NCBI GenBank assembly: GCA_004352715.1
Contig: SCFE01000090.1
Location: forward strand, 508,425 to 572,424
Source of the DNA: Hofstenia miamia
Lineage: Eukaryota > Xenacoelomorpha > Acoela
Direction of reading: 5' to 3'
Length of the DNA stretch: 64,000 bases
Shown: one piece after another, positions 12,201-26,064 of the stretch
Numbering within the stretch: position 1 is the stretch's first letter
Layout: the number at the start of each line of letters is the position of its first letter
Position numbers and translations under genes: made by a program
Notes under the pieces: model-generated
Told to the model about the DNA's origin: nothing
Databases searched by the model: none
Seen by the model: only the letters and a program-made list of their open reading frames with translations

Positions 12201-15200
12201 NNNNNNNNNNNNNNNNNNNNNNNNNNCAAAGTAGCACCGCTAAAGACCCGCCGAGTAGTTAATAAATCACGACGATTTAATTTAAGCACGACTGATAATC
12301 AAGTAATTAAGAATACCATAAACATAAAGCAGAAACTCTTTGAACTAGCTAAGTCCGACCCGACTGAGATAAATTGGACTAATTACGAAAGATCAAAGAA
12401 ATTAATTAAAGACCTACGCACAAAAAATACACCATTAAAACAACGTCGATTTTTTGAAAACTTAAACTCTTCTAAACAAAAGTGGAAATTTTTAAACCGT
12501 TTTATTGGAAAATCGAATGGGCTAAACAGTGACATTTCAGAAATTTATATTAATAATAAAAAATTTACCAATAAAAAAAGATTTTAAGTCATCTAAATCA
12601 CACATTTAAAAAATTAGGTAACTTCAATTTCCTTAAAATTCCTCTATCAAAACTTAAGTAATCAAATTGTAAATCTACGTTTCAATTTAGGCTATCCACC
12701 TTAAAAGAATTACAAACTATTGTACGAAACTTAGACGTTAATAAATCTTCAGGTTCGACTCATTTACCTTACTTTATAATTAAAAATTTTTTTATGTATT
12801 TTTTGACCATTTATCATTTGCATTTAATCAATGTATAGTTGAAAACGAATTTCCGGAGAAAATGAAAAAGTCAGACATAACACCTTTGTATAAAAATGGA
12901 GATCCCCTCATTCCTAAAAATTATAGGCCAATCTCAATAACACACCCTTTTAGTAAATTATTCGAAAAATTATTGCATATTCAAATCAACCAATACCTTG
13001 CATCTGAGAATATCTTATCATCTAAACAATATGGTTTCCGCGCTAAACAGTACTCGTGATGCAATTATTTCAATTACTGAAAAAATATCCTCAAATAAAT
13101 CTCAAAATAAATCCAGTTGCATAGCCCTTCTAGACTTAACCAAACCTTGTAATTCAATGAATTTTGAAATTCAATCGATGAAACTTAAAAATTATGGATT
13201 TCAACCAAATTCAATTAAGTTAATTATGAGTTTCTTAAAAAATAGAAAACAGCGTGTATTAATGAATAACATGAAATCTGATTACATTACAACCGATCGA
13301 GGAGTACCTCAAGGCACAGTACTAGGGCGCGTTCTATTTGCAATATATGTAAATGATATTATTAAACATGTAAACCATAGTGAAATTTATCAATTTGCTG
13401 ATGACACGTGTCTCATAAATACAGATAATGATGCATTAAGGGCCACAAAAAGTTTGCAAAGTGTAATTGAAAATCTTTGTAGGTACTTCTCATCGCATCA
13501 ATTAAAAATTAATATTGAAAAAACTCAATTTACTATATCTTCCCCCAATTCTGTAAAAGAAATAACAAACAAAAGTTGAATTAATTGTAAACAGTCTTCC
13601 GATAAAACATAGTGATCATGTTACATATTTAGGTGTTGATATTGACAAAGATTTAAAATTCGATAAATTTCTCTTAAAAAGATACATAAAATGGCTTCTG
13701 GTGTTAGATACTCATGCCACCTCAGAAATTTAGGGCCAGATTATCACATTCAGCTATTGCATGCATTTCGCTTATCGCAACTACATTATTGTTCATTTTT
13801 ATTTATTAATTTTAATACAAAAAGCCGCTATTTATTATCAAAAACTTTTAATTGGTCATTAAAAACATTAAATTTTGCANNNNNNNNNNNNNNNNNNNNN
13901 NNNNNNNNNNNNNNNNNNNNNNNNNNNNNNNNNNNNNNNNNNNNNNNNNNNNNNNNNNNNNNNNNNNNNNNNNNNNNNNNNNNNNNNNNNNNNNNNNNNN
14001 NNNNNNNNNNNNNNNNNNNNNNNNNNNNNNNNNNNNNNNNNNNNNNNNNNNNNNNNNNNNNNNNNNNNNNNNNNNNNNNNNNNNNNNNNNNNNNNNNNNN
14101 NNNNNNNNNNNNNNNNNNNNNNNNNNNNNNNNNNNNNNNNNNNNNNNNNNNNNNNNNNNNNNNNNNNNNNNNNNNNNNNNNNNNNNNNNNNNNNNNNNNN
14201 NNNNNNNNNNNNNNNNNNNNNNNNNNNNNNNNNNNNNNNNNNNNNNNNNNNNNNNNNNNNNNNNNNNNNNNNNNNNNNNNNNNNNNNNNNNNNNNNNNNN
14301 NNNNNNNNNNNNNNNNNNNNNNNNNNNNNNNNNNNNNNNNNNNNNNNNNNNNNNNNNNNNNNNNNNNNNNNNNNNNNNNNNNNNNNNNNNNNNNNNNNNN
14401 NNNNNNNNNNNNNNNNNNNNNNNNNNNNNNNNNNNNNNNNNNNNNNNNNNNNNNNNNNNNNNNNNNNNNNNNNNNNNNNNNNNNNNNNNNNNNNNNNNNN
14501 NNNNNNNNNNNNNNNNNNNNNNNNNNNNNNNNNNNNNNNNNNNNNNNNNNNNNNNNNNNNNNNNNNNNNNNNNNNNNNNNNNCGTTATAAGCTCGGCTCG
14601 TTGACAAGTCTGCTTAAAAGTAAATCCTCGATCACATAAGTTATTTTGTAGCTGTATTTCATATCCTAGTTTTCATCGAGCAGCCTCTAATATTTTAAAA
14701 TTATTTAGATAATGAGACTAGAGTAGAAAAAAATTACAAAAAATTTAGAAAAAAATTAAAATTTGCACTTTTACATCAACAAAATACAATCGGAAACACG
14801 AACATGCTAAACACATTTACTGATTTTTTACACTGAGCTCACCACATAAATAGACACACACAGACAATTTTATTATTATTTTTATATATTTCATATTTAG
14901 TTTGTAGATTAATTGTAACTTTTTAACAAATATATTGCTTTGACTCTTATTGTCATGGAAAATTCAGCCCCGATCAATCTACAAGTTCACATAAAACTAA
15001 TTTTCTATAAAATACGTCATATGAATATAGTGGAAAACACAATTAGATACACTACCTATTTCACTATTTCCCGACATCATACATCTCATAATATTTCCTG
15101 CAAGGAATAAAAACATTTCCCACCTCTTTGAAATGAATCAATCGCGGAATTTATTTAACAAATTCAGACAATAATTCCTTAAAATATTTATTTTAATAAC

Positions 15201-15570
15201 TCTTTGAGAGCATAAAATGACTAAGTATAACACTGATTGAAACATCAGCCATACCTGTAAGACATTGGTATTGGAGTGTAATCGCCAGGGCCTCGCAGAG
15301 ACGAGGCTTTCTCTCGTGATAATGTGACTGCATGAACGTGCTTTCTTGCAGGTGGTTGTGAAGGTGTAGTAAGATCGCCAGTGGATATGCGTTTGGAGTT
15401 TGAAGATCTTTTGTTAACTAAAACACCCGAATAGTTGAATGCAATCTTCAATAGTGATAATAAACTGCATAAAATATTTATAAACTGTGCTCCATCTCCA
15501 TTAATCCCCTCATTTAATTAAATCTATTAGACTCTAAATGATTATTTCTATACATATTACTATATATATA

Positions 15571-15625
<55 letters not shown>

Positions 15626-18600
15626 ACTATATATCACTATATACATATTTTTTTAAGTAACATTTTATTGCGACATGTTTCGACAAAATTTTTTGTCATT
15701 TTCAAGCATTTGGAGAAATGTTCCCGAACTTTTTCTTTTAGTAATTCAGATCTTCAAAATATATTTAGATTTGATTGATGTCTTTGTTTATTAAAACATG
15801 TTTTCTTAGTTGATTTAATGCATATTTCTTCTGCGATTTTAGTTTCACGATGACTCATTAGCATGTTAAAATTTTTCAGTTTAGTTTCACATCCAAGTAT
15901 ATATATATGTCAAATTGTAGATGCCCTCCTATTCAAATTTCTAAATGTCTTTTAGTCTCGCCAATGTATGAACTTGTACATTCATCACAGTCGTATGAAT
16001 AAACGTTACCAGAAGTCAATGAAATGGGCATATGATCTTTATTAGCTAACATTTGCATGGTCGTTTTTGTGTAAAATACTGAAAAAATTTTTAAAGTTGG
16101 TAATTCTTTGTTGTATGATCGTATCGTTTTCTTGTGATGTTATAAATGGTAACGTCCAGTATACGTTTGTTTTGTCTTGGTTATGAGTAGAAAAATGAAT
16201 ATTGTGTATTGCATGAAAATTTCCTCTCAATAATCTTACGAATTAATTTTTTGTGGATATCCATTGTTTTTGAAATCTTTTGTGATTTTATGCAAACTTT
16301 CTGTTAAGTTTTTGTAATTTGAGCAAGATTCAAATATTCGATTTACTAGGCACGAAATGGTGGTAATTTTATTACGCTCATCGCAATTCGAACAGAATAG
16401 TATGCATAAGCCAGTACAAGTCGGTTTTTGAGGCCACTTGGTCGAAATATCATTCATGTGGTTAGTTACTGTAAAATCAAGAAAATTTATCACGTTTTCT
16501 TTTCATGTTTATTGTGAATTTAATTTCAGCCATACACTCATTCAAATATTTCAGGAAATTTATAGATGCTTCTTTAGAGCAAAATCCTGCAAATATATCA
16601 ACATATCTACAGTATATTAGATTCTTTNCAAGAAAATTTATCACGTTTTCTTTTCATGTTTATTGTGAATTTAATTTCAGCCATACACTCATTCAAATAT
16701 TTCAGGAAATTGATAGATGCTTCTTTAGAGCAAAATCCTGCAAATATATCAACATATCTACAGTATATTAGAGGATTAGATTCTTTAAAATTTTCAAATT
16801 TGCTCTCAATTAGATCCATTGAAAAGTTGGCTACAGTTGAGCTAAGCGGTGACCCCATTGGCATTCCATCTACTTGTTAATAGATATCTCCATTAAATGA
16901 CAAATATATAGATTTACAAGCTAGTTGTAGTAGCTTCTTTAGTATACAATGTGACATGTTTATTTGATCTTCTGGAATGATGTTCATAATAAGATCTATT
17001 GATTTTCCAATTTGAATGTGCGTAAATAATGACGTGACGTCATAGTTTAATAGATGAATGTCTTTATTAAATAAAATTAAGTTCTTTTATAAAATCAGTT
17101 GTATTTTTTATTATATACTTGGTTGGTAGGAAAGGTTTCAATAATTTATCTAAAGACGTATGCAGATGATATGCTTGGTTGTTTATTATGTTAATAATAG
17201 GTCTACATGTAAATGGTAGTTTTTCTAAATTTTTATGGATTTTGGCTATACCATACATTCTTGCAGTTGTGCAACCAATTCTTTTCATATCTTTATGCAT
17301 GCTCTCAGATATACTACCATCATTTTTCAAGCGTAAGAGTTGGTTATTGAAATTTTCATCTTCTCGAATGAAGACATTTTTTATATATTTTTGATCTTTA
17401 ACTTGTTTATGAAACTTAGTTTCATCTGTCAAAATTTAGTTCATTCCATTTAGGTTGTCTGTACGATCTTGTACTATAATGGCACTTCCTTTATCTGCTT
17501 GGGAAAGGTCAATAGATTGATCTGTATTAGTTTCTTTAGAGCATTTAATAATTTTACAACTTTATCGGGTACATGGATTTTATTCTTACTTAATGTTTCA
17601 ACTAATGTTCTAATTCTTAATTGCCATTTTGATTTATCTTCTTCAGTGAATTTATTGATGCTATTTAGTTGTTTAAAAAATACTTCAGCCTCAATTTTAA
17701 TTTTCAATTTATTTAGCTTTGTGGGCCATGATATTTTCATTTCATTCTTGATGATAGATTAAAACAGTATCTTTTACACAAAATTTTTCTTCATTATTAT
17801 TTTAGTTTTTCAAGTTTTTAAGTTTTAACATGTTTATTAGCAATTTATGTTAAACATTTTTCGACTTGTGTATTAAAAATATTTAGAAGTAATGTTGGAT
17901 TGGAAAATGCAGATAATTGATTATTAAAAGCTCTTTAAATTTTCTCACTTCAATCTTGGTATTATAAATTATTTTTGGTAGTGCCTTCAGTTGACTAGGG
18001 TTCAAATATTTTTTGAAATTGGAATTGACAAATGTAAAAACTAAGCTGAAAAATTTTAACATACAAATAAGACATCGTGAAGCTAAAATCGCAGAAGCAA
18101 TATCCATTAAATCAACGAAGAAAACATTAAATAAACAAATCATCAATCAAATTTATATATATTTTGAAGATCAAGTCAATAACATCACCTACTCATCATC
18201 CGATACATACCTTGGTGTCCTTTTCAGTGATACAGGACGAACGATTTCCGATGCGTCGAAGCACATCGAATATACGAAGAAAAATGTAATCGAATATGCT
18301 GCTTTCACAAATGAGAATCCGGATATACCGTTTACTATGAAGAAAATGGTAGCCAAGTAGGTCATATTGTTGTCTTGGTCATTGGGTGCATGCCACAAGA
18401 AGGCGGAAAGAGTATATATGAACATAGTAAAACTAATGTTATCTGTCAGATCATCTGCTCTGATTTTCTCCTGCCTTGTGGAAGCGGGTTTCCCCTCATG
18501 CCTTACCGTATTGCCACAAGACAAGTGGTGGATGGACCAGCTTCAACGCCCAAACGCCCATGCACCACTCCTATTCTCACTAGAGTTATGTCGAACCGTC

Positions 18601-21600
18601 CGGTCTCAAGCATCTGCGATTCTTGACAATGTAGTCTTAGGAGAAGTTCCAATGTCAGACAACTTTAAGGAACGCATATCAAACTCAGATAACTAAAAAA
18701 TTATTACATACGCTCAATTCAACCCGCCTGTGAAACAGCCCAGTTTCTACAACGACAATTTGGTTCAAGAGGATGCTATAATCAGCACCAGAAGAATGCG
18801 TCTCTCGTCGCATCGATTACGAGTTGAAACAGGTCGATGGTCGAGATTGAAGAGGCACGAAAGAGTGTGCACCTGTGACAACTCGTCTGTGCAGGACGAA
18901 TTCCACGCCATTTTTCGATGCCCAAAGACCCAACTAGTTACCCAACAGTTGAGTAATTCCACCTCTAACCTCGGATCCCTTTTCTATAATTTTCCCTCCC
19001 GTGTCACTACAACAGCTACTCACAATGTGCTAAAAGCCCTTGATGCATAATGTCTAATTAGTACAACACATTATAGACCGTTAGATCTTACCTTTGTAAA
19101 TTACATATTTATTTACATAATTTTTGTTCTGCAGATGCGTGCGTTGTATTTTTTAATGGTCCATAAACATCTATCTATCTATTACAAAAAGAAAAAGTTC
19201 GGGAACATTTCTCCAAATGCTTGAAAATGACAACAATGTTTGTCGAAAGATATCGAGTACTGGCCAAAAGTTTGGGAACAGTAACCTGTCTAAAACGTGT
19301 TTTATGCTATTTCCTGGAAACTTTGTAAAATTCCTGGAATTCCCAATTTTTTTCTTAGAATTTACAGCAGATTCATTTAGCCAATCAAATTAACACAACT
19401 TTAGATTTACACACAATACATTTTCACTATCATTATAATTTGAAATATGGTCCGTGGTAGTGAAATTTCACCAACAAAGCGTGCTCAAATTCATATCTTG
19501 TACGAGGAAGGGTACAATTATCGCGCTATAGCTGTTAGAATGGGCGTGTCAGTATCTTCGGTATCCAGAAGTGTTACTCATTATCAGCAACTGCAAAATT
19601 TTTTCTCTCGCAAGCAGTCTAGAAGACCAAAAGTGACAACCCCTCAGGCTGATGGTCTCATTCACCGTTGCGTCGTCACAAAAACCTTTCTTTTCATTTT
19701 CAAAAGAAAACAAAAATCGGGGCCCGGTAGTGCAAAATAAAATTTTTACTGAAAAATTAAATTTTTCCCTTTTTAGATCACCCCGCCCACACTTTGGACG
19801 CCCAAAAAAAAAAATTTTAAACACACTTTACACGAAAAAAAGTGCCCCCCCCGCATTTTGTGTGATGTTTTGGGGGCGCTATAAGCGCGAAGGGGCGTGC
19901 TGGTCTGTTTTTTTTTCCTCAAAAAAAGACAGTCAGCCCCAAACCCCCCCAAAAAAAAATTAAAGAAAAATTCCCCATTTTTATGCATTTTCGGGGAACA
20001 TGAAAACTAAAACTAAAATTGGGGGAAACACAAAAAAAACTGTCTGGGGAAACCCCAATGCACATCACTAAAAGATCAAAAGTAAAAAATTAAAGGGGTG
20101 GGGTACACAAAAATTACTTTTTTTTATTGCAGAAAGCTGGTCAAGTCAATGTCAAATCGCATTGCTGCTTTTTTGGCGAATAATGGCGGACATTAAAAAT
20201 ATTAGTGAGTTTTTCTGAATTAACTATTTTCTTTCTACACAGTGTTATCATATTGTTTCTACATTGCGTTATTATATTGTGTCTACATTGCGTTTTTTTA
20301 GTGTAAAATACAAAAATTTCTAAATTTGGAAAGTTTTCCCAAACTTTTGGCCAGTATATATATATATAATTCTACTAGGATTAGACCGCCACATTATCGG
20401 AACACTAGGTATGGAAATAATTTGAATATTTTTACAAAAATTGGATGCTTATTAAAAAATGATTCTTATTTGCATGTAATTCAGGCATAGGCACATGTTT
20501 TAGCACATACCTTCCTCATTGCATGAGCGAGCCTTTCCTTATATCCTAGTTGTTGTTCCCATGGGTATTAGACTACTTCATTATCTGAATACTAAGTATG
20601 GAAATAATTTGAATATTTTTACAAAAATTGGATGCTTATTAAAAAATGATTCTTATTTGCATGTAATTCAGGCATAGGCACATGTTTTAGCACATACCTT
20701 CCTCATTGCATGAGCGAGCCTTTCCCTATATCCTAGTTGTTGTTCCCATGGGTATTAGACTACTTCATTATCTGAATACTAAGTATGGAAATAATTTGAA
20801 TATTTTGACAAATCCGTTTGTTACGTAGAAGTAACATTAGTGGAAAAAGGGTTAAATCTTAGTTGCACACTGCTTATAAATATCAAAAACACAAAGATTA
20901 GAAACTTATAAATTGCTTAGATTTATTCATATAAAATTTGGGAAGGTACAGGAGACGATATATACTGAATAAATATATAAAAATGAAGATTGTTTAGAGT
21001 AGCATTGACCGCTCATAAATCTAAAACCAGAGTACATGCATATTTCATTAATAGCGTTCAGCTATGTGCTCAAAACGGTTGCATTATGAATAATGTTCTT
21101 GCTTTTATTGTATAAAAATATTGAAGCGAATTTCCGGAATGTGGAGGCAACTGAATTATTAAGTACTCTGTGACAGGCTAATAGCGAACTCTATGTTCAA
21201 TTTTAAATAAATATGCATCCATTGTGACTCTTTAAAATAATAATGAGAGCTAACTGTTCAGCTTAACAACAGGTTTACAATGTTTACTCTTTCAGATCGC
21301 CATTCTCATCTACGATCAACATTCTGAGCAACGTCAGCGATGAATAAAAACATCAAGATCTTTTATATTTTCAAGTTACTGAGACTTGTTTTAAGACATA
21401 ACTCTAAGAATGACAAGATACACTGTATGATGTAGACAAACTACTTGTATGCAGTCATGTAGTGATAAACTTAGCATGTAGAAACGATATAAAATTATTC
21501 AATATTCTATGTTATAAAATTCTAAAAATCTATCAATTCGTTTTTTGCAGTGGATTGTCTTAAAATTTACCTATTAACGTTTGTTTCAAATTCATGAGTT

Positions 21601-24600
21601 ATTTTAATACTACAAGTTCGTAACTCTAATACATCGAACAGATCTTAAACTCATATATGCAGTTCCTGATCCGAGAGCATAGAATGAACATAAAAACACG
21701 AAAATGAATTACGGCACAAAGTTTCTGTACTAGCGATGAAAAGATATAATTCCTTTATTTTTAACGTTCATATCGCAATTCAATAAATGTTAAATAAAAA
21801 TTTGCATTTCTGATTCCATCACTGTGATAATATTTTTTTTCGAAGATTTTTACCTGATCAATTTCTTAATTAATGCTATATTTAAACTTCAACATCATTT
21901 ACAAACCGTTATGAACACTAGCAACCATGAAATATACTGATTATATGTAGTCACTATTGACATATTATGACGTAAATTCACCATGAAAAGCATCATTTTG
22001 AAAGGCTTTCCCATCGAGCTAGTATAGATTAAATCAGAAAGCATAAATAGCTTCAAAAGCAGTAAATTGTATAGAGCTCAGATTACATGGCGATCGATTT
22101 CAATGTAGATCTATTAATCCCCGTTCAGTAATTCTTCCTGTTACCATGCAGGATAATGTCTGTCCAGCTTAAAATTATGAATGCTTAAATGAGGCCAAAA
22201 CTATGTGTGTACTCCACATGAGGTACACACAGACAAAAGTGCAACACATCATGCTGTGAACTAGGACTGTAACGATTAAGGAAATCTGTAATCGATAAAT
22301 CAACAAAAAAATTAAGCAATTAATAGGCACTTTAAAAAACTTAAAATCACTTGAACGGAAAAAACAATAGTAAAGAGACCTAGCCTAGTCATATGTCCCT
22401 TAGGTCTCAACTGTGTAAGCAGCACAGAGTACGCACATCTAATTAAAATTTAGGACTCCTAGCAGACGAACGTAACCTTACTGAATTGCGTTGTGTTTGC
22501 AAGATCAAAACTTTACCGGTTAGCGATTAATCGATTACGGTTATTTTAGAAACGATTAAAACGACATCGATTGACAAAAGCGATTAGTCGTTACAGCCAT
22601 ACAGTCAACAATGGGATACTTGTGTTGCCATTATTAAATATACAGCTATAATTAGGAGATGTAAGAGCAAAATTAAAAGCATGAGTATATTTATCTATGA
22701 AGTGTATCTACGTATAGTGACGTCCATCTGTACTACAGAGTGAATATTTCTTCTAAAGAAATTCATAATCAAATATTCCAGACGATAAAGAAGGCATTAC
22801 AATGATGGAAGCATAAATGAAAAAAACTATAACCAAGTAATATTACTATTCTTTGTAATTTGATGAAAATCAAACCTTTTCTATTTGCATGCAATCTTTC
22901 ACTACAAGATCGAGTTAGGCGAGCAGGTGGAGGTGTAATGAAAGAATGCGGATGAGTTGATGGTGGGCGTGGAACAGTTGCTAGCACTCCAGGATCCAAA
23001 GTTGCTTGACGAGGTAGAAAACGACGATTTGGAGGCTTTGTGATTCCACGGCCTTTAGCATCGCGAACTGGAGAAGGTTCTCTGTAATTACAAACGAATA
23101 AACATTCTTTCTAAAAACGAAGTGTTACCTAGAAGTGATATTTCTAAGTTCTGCAGAGGCTCTTCCAGAATGAGGAGGGGATCGCAGCTCCCCATGAATT
23201 TGGCCTCCCCATTCATCATCATATGAACTCAGACTTGATCCAATTCTGAGTGAAGTCATGGAGTCTTGTGGAATAAAAAGTATTTTTGTTCTGCTAGATG
23301 AATCATCCCCAGAATCTGTCGACACATTGAAACTATTGTTGCTCCGCCTCTTCCATTTGAGGTCTTCCCGACTTGCTAAAAAATAAAATTTTAAATGGGT
23401 TTTAGAATACATAGCAATGTAACAATTCAATTCATTTAATAGAAAATATACTTTCTGAGTCAATTGAGACTTTTGAATGTGAATTGCATGGAAACTGGCT
23501 TCTACCAATAGGTACAAATTGAGGCACTTCTAGACTATCCATTCTTGTTCCAAGTGTGTTGGCTCTGTTTTTGATAAAATGACTTCTCGTAGGTCGAGGC
23601 GACGGAAGTGGTCCACTAGGCTCAGAAGAACAAGAAACTCTAAATATGAGAAAAACACTGACGTGAGCAAGTCTTAGTACACCTATACACTAAAGGAAGA
23701 ATGATAGTCAATACCCCATAGCAGTGATAAAATTAGCAACAACATATTTTACATGTAAATGTTTTTGACCATGATTTAATCTTGAAAAAAGTTGATGAAT
23801 ATAACTTGCAAAACATTTTTAATAAAATTAATTAAAATGTTCAATAAGAAAAACTTCGTCATTTGGATATAATAGTTATAATAACTGAGTATAATGAGAA
23901 GCAATTGGGTTCAAAGAAATAAAATAAACTAAACTACTCAGTTTCAGATTTTAGGAGACGTGCCCAGAAATAGGTAGACGTCTCGGTGATTTACACAATA
24001 TTTCCTAATTTCGAACACCAAGCCTAGATTTCCAATGGAATTATGTAAAAATTTACCTCCGAAATGAGGATCAATGCCATTGTTCGATATTTCATATCAA
24101 ATAAACATATTTCGCAAAATAATTGAAACTAAATGAAAAAATTTAAATTTCTATTTTCGAGAAATAAATAAACATCGACAGTAAATAAAATGCACATTTT
24201 TTATATTTTATGATGGTTTCTATTCATTTTTTTCTAAAAGCTCAAAACTCACTAAATAATAAGTTTATCTAACATCTGAATAAACCACTGGATAGAGAAT
24301 CGTCTCTCTTTTATTTTCATCCCTAATTCGCGACTGGTCGCGAACCCGTTTACGGCACGGCAATTTCTGACTTTGCGCACTGAACGGAACAACTTTGGTG
24401 GCCAATTTACAGACAACAAAATAACTGAGGCTAGTTGTTGCTGCTATGGGCTTTAGAATTCTTCATCTGAACACTATGTAGGAGAAGCATATGAAATTCA
24501 ATTTTCCATTAAGAAAGTTAGTATTTTCTTCCACTTCAAACACATAAATAATGTTTTATAGAAAATTTTCACCACAACATGAATCACCCATAGATGCGCC

Positions 24601-26026
24601 TAAATTCCAGGATTTACAAATTTATTAAAAGGCTTGGAGAAAACTAGGCATTTGTAAAAATGGATGACATTAAGGACACAATAGACAGTTTGGTGTTAAG
24701 AACAAAAATGTGGATTTTGGGGAAAACATTTCTTACCGACTTGGAGGACGCGATTCTTCAGGGGAAGGCAGACATAGGAAATTAGATTCCTCATTTGATC
24801 CTAAGACTGACTCGTCTGATAGTTCTATCCTATTTTGTCTCGTGATATGACGTTTTATGCTACATGGTGAGGCTGGTGGAGCAATGACATGCGGTGTATT
24901 CACTTGAAGTTCCTCCTAAATAAAAAAGTTCATTATTCAGTTTCTCTGCATTGAATAATATTTTTCATTGTTGCTATTAAAAAGCTAAAGGATGCGATTG
25001 TGACACGATAACTCATCCAAATGATTTTATTAATTAATAAGGGATTTACAATACATCTATATTTCACACAATCAAAGCTAATACTTGGAAAAAGTCCTTT
25101 ATTTATATTGATAATGGTAACAAATGATTTAACACACCGGCAATATTACAAACTTTAAACAATACAATAAAAGCAAAATCTAAGGTAAGAAATATTTACT
25201 AAAAAGGTTTTCACCAAATTTTTAATCAATGAGAAATATTATATTGCTTTAAGAAAACTTGGAATTTCATTACTGTAAAACTAGGAAAACATGCATTAAA
25301 ATAAGGGTTGTTTTTCTATTGATCAATCAAGTGGAAAAAAATTAAAGTGTAGATTCTAATAGTAAAAATTGCTTACCTTAACTGCTGGCATGTTGATGGC
25401 AGGCATGGAGAGTTTATTTTCATTGATTCTACATTCTACCGTTTGCGTGCTCTTATCTTCACTGGGTGCACGTGAAAGTTGATGCTGCCTTTCCAAGATC
25501 AAACCTGTATCATCTGACTTAAAATCTCCTCCTAAATATAATACCACTCTCTAAAAAAATAAAACGAAAGTAAAAAGTTTGTTAAAAGTACTAAAATAGC
25601 ACTGTGCAAAATAGTAATCGTCTTTCACTCCTAATAATATGTCGATAGCAATTTTGGATGCAATACTGTGTTGGCCTCGATTCAAGTGTCAACATAGTCG
25701 AATTTCACATCATCCTTTTTATTAGTGACTCTGAATGTTATTTAAGCTTTTAGATAGGAACCAGCAAGAAGATTTTGGGGAACAACTATTGGGGTCATTA
25801 GGGAATCAGAGGAGAGGGCGGGGTATTTCCTCCGGATTTCTCTAAAACATTTATAATATATACTGTATATATACATATATANNNNNNNNNNNNNNNNNNN
25901 NNNNNNNNNNNNNNNNNNNNNNNNNNNNNNNNNNNNNNNNNNNNNNNNNNNNNNNNNNNNNNNNNNNNNNNNNNNNNNNNNNNNNNNNNNNNNNNNNNNN
26001 NNNNNNNNNNNNNNNNNNNNNNNNNN

Positions 26027-26064
<38 letters not shown>

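Larger units (their letters stand above)
11364..14640 (+). pseudogene. APE-endonuclease LINE (CR1/L2/Jockey-like) with RT
   Basis: The endonuclease part (11364-11989) reads [43 protein letters not shown], then after a frameshift at about 11888 [10 protein letters not shown] and [12 protein letters not shown]; the GDFN and SDH boxes are catalytic landmarks. After a gap the RT part has [84 protein letters not shown] and [12 protein letters not shown]. Internal stops and frameshifts lie near 12590, 13059, 13579 and 13690. The RT Asp in FADD is present, but the first catalytic block is [10 protein letters not shown], altered from the usual FxDxxKAFD. It begins directly after the AAT tail of the previous LINE. 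Confidence 0.85.
15655..18035 (-). mobile_element. Penelope-like element with GIY-YIG endonuclease (degraded)
   Basis: Order on the minus strand: N-terminal region ([20 protein letters not shown], about 18020-17890); [20 protein letters not shown] (17474-17740); RT fingers with [20 protein letters not shown] (17067-17432); RT palm [20 protein letters not shown] and RYVDIFAGF (16607-16864), where the usual YVDD is YVDI; downstream EN region; and a GIY-YIG domain [20 protein letters not shown] near 15940-16010. The GSPLSS box and a C-terminal GIY-YIG nuclease together are diagnostic of EN+ Penelope-like elements. Several frameshifts, an internal stop after the GIY-YIG core and a single-N duplication at 16628 show or suggest it is inactive. 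Confidence 0.88.

Noticed and set aside
19549-19988. ORFs rich in Lys/Phe/Pro on both strands
   Set aside because: Products of homopolymer runs inside the decayed Tc1 element.
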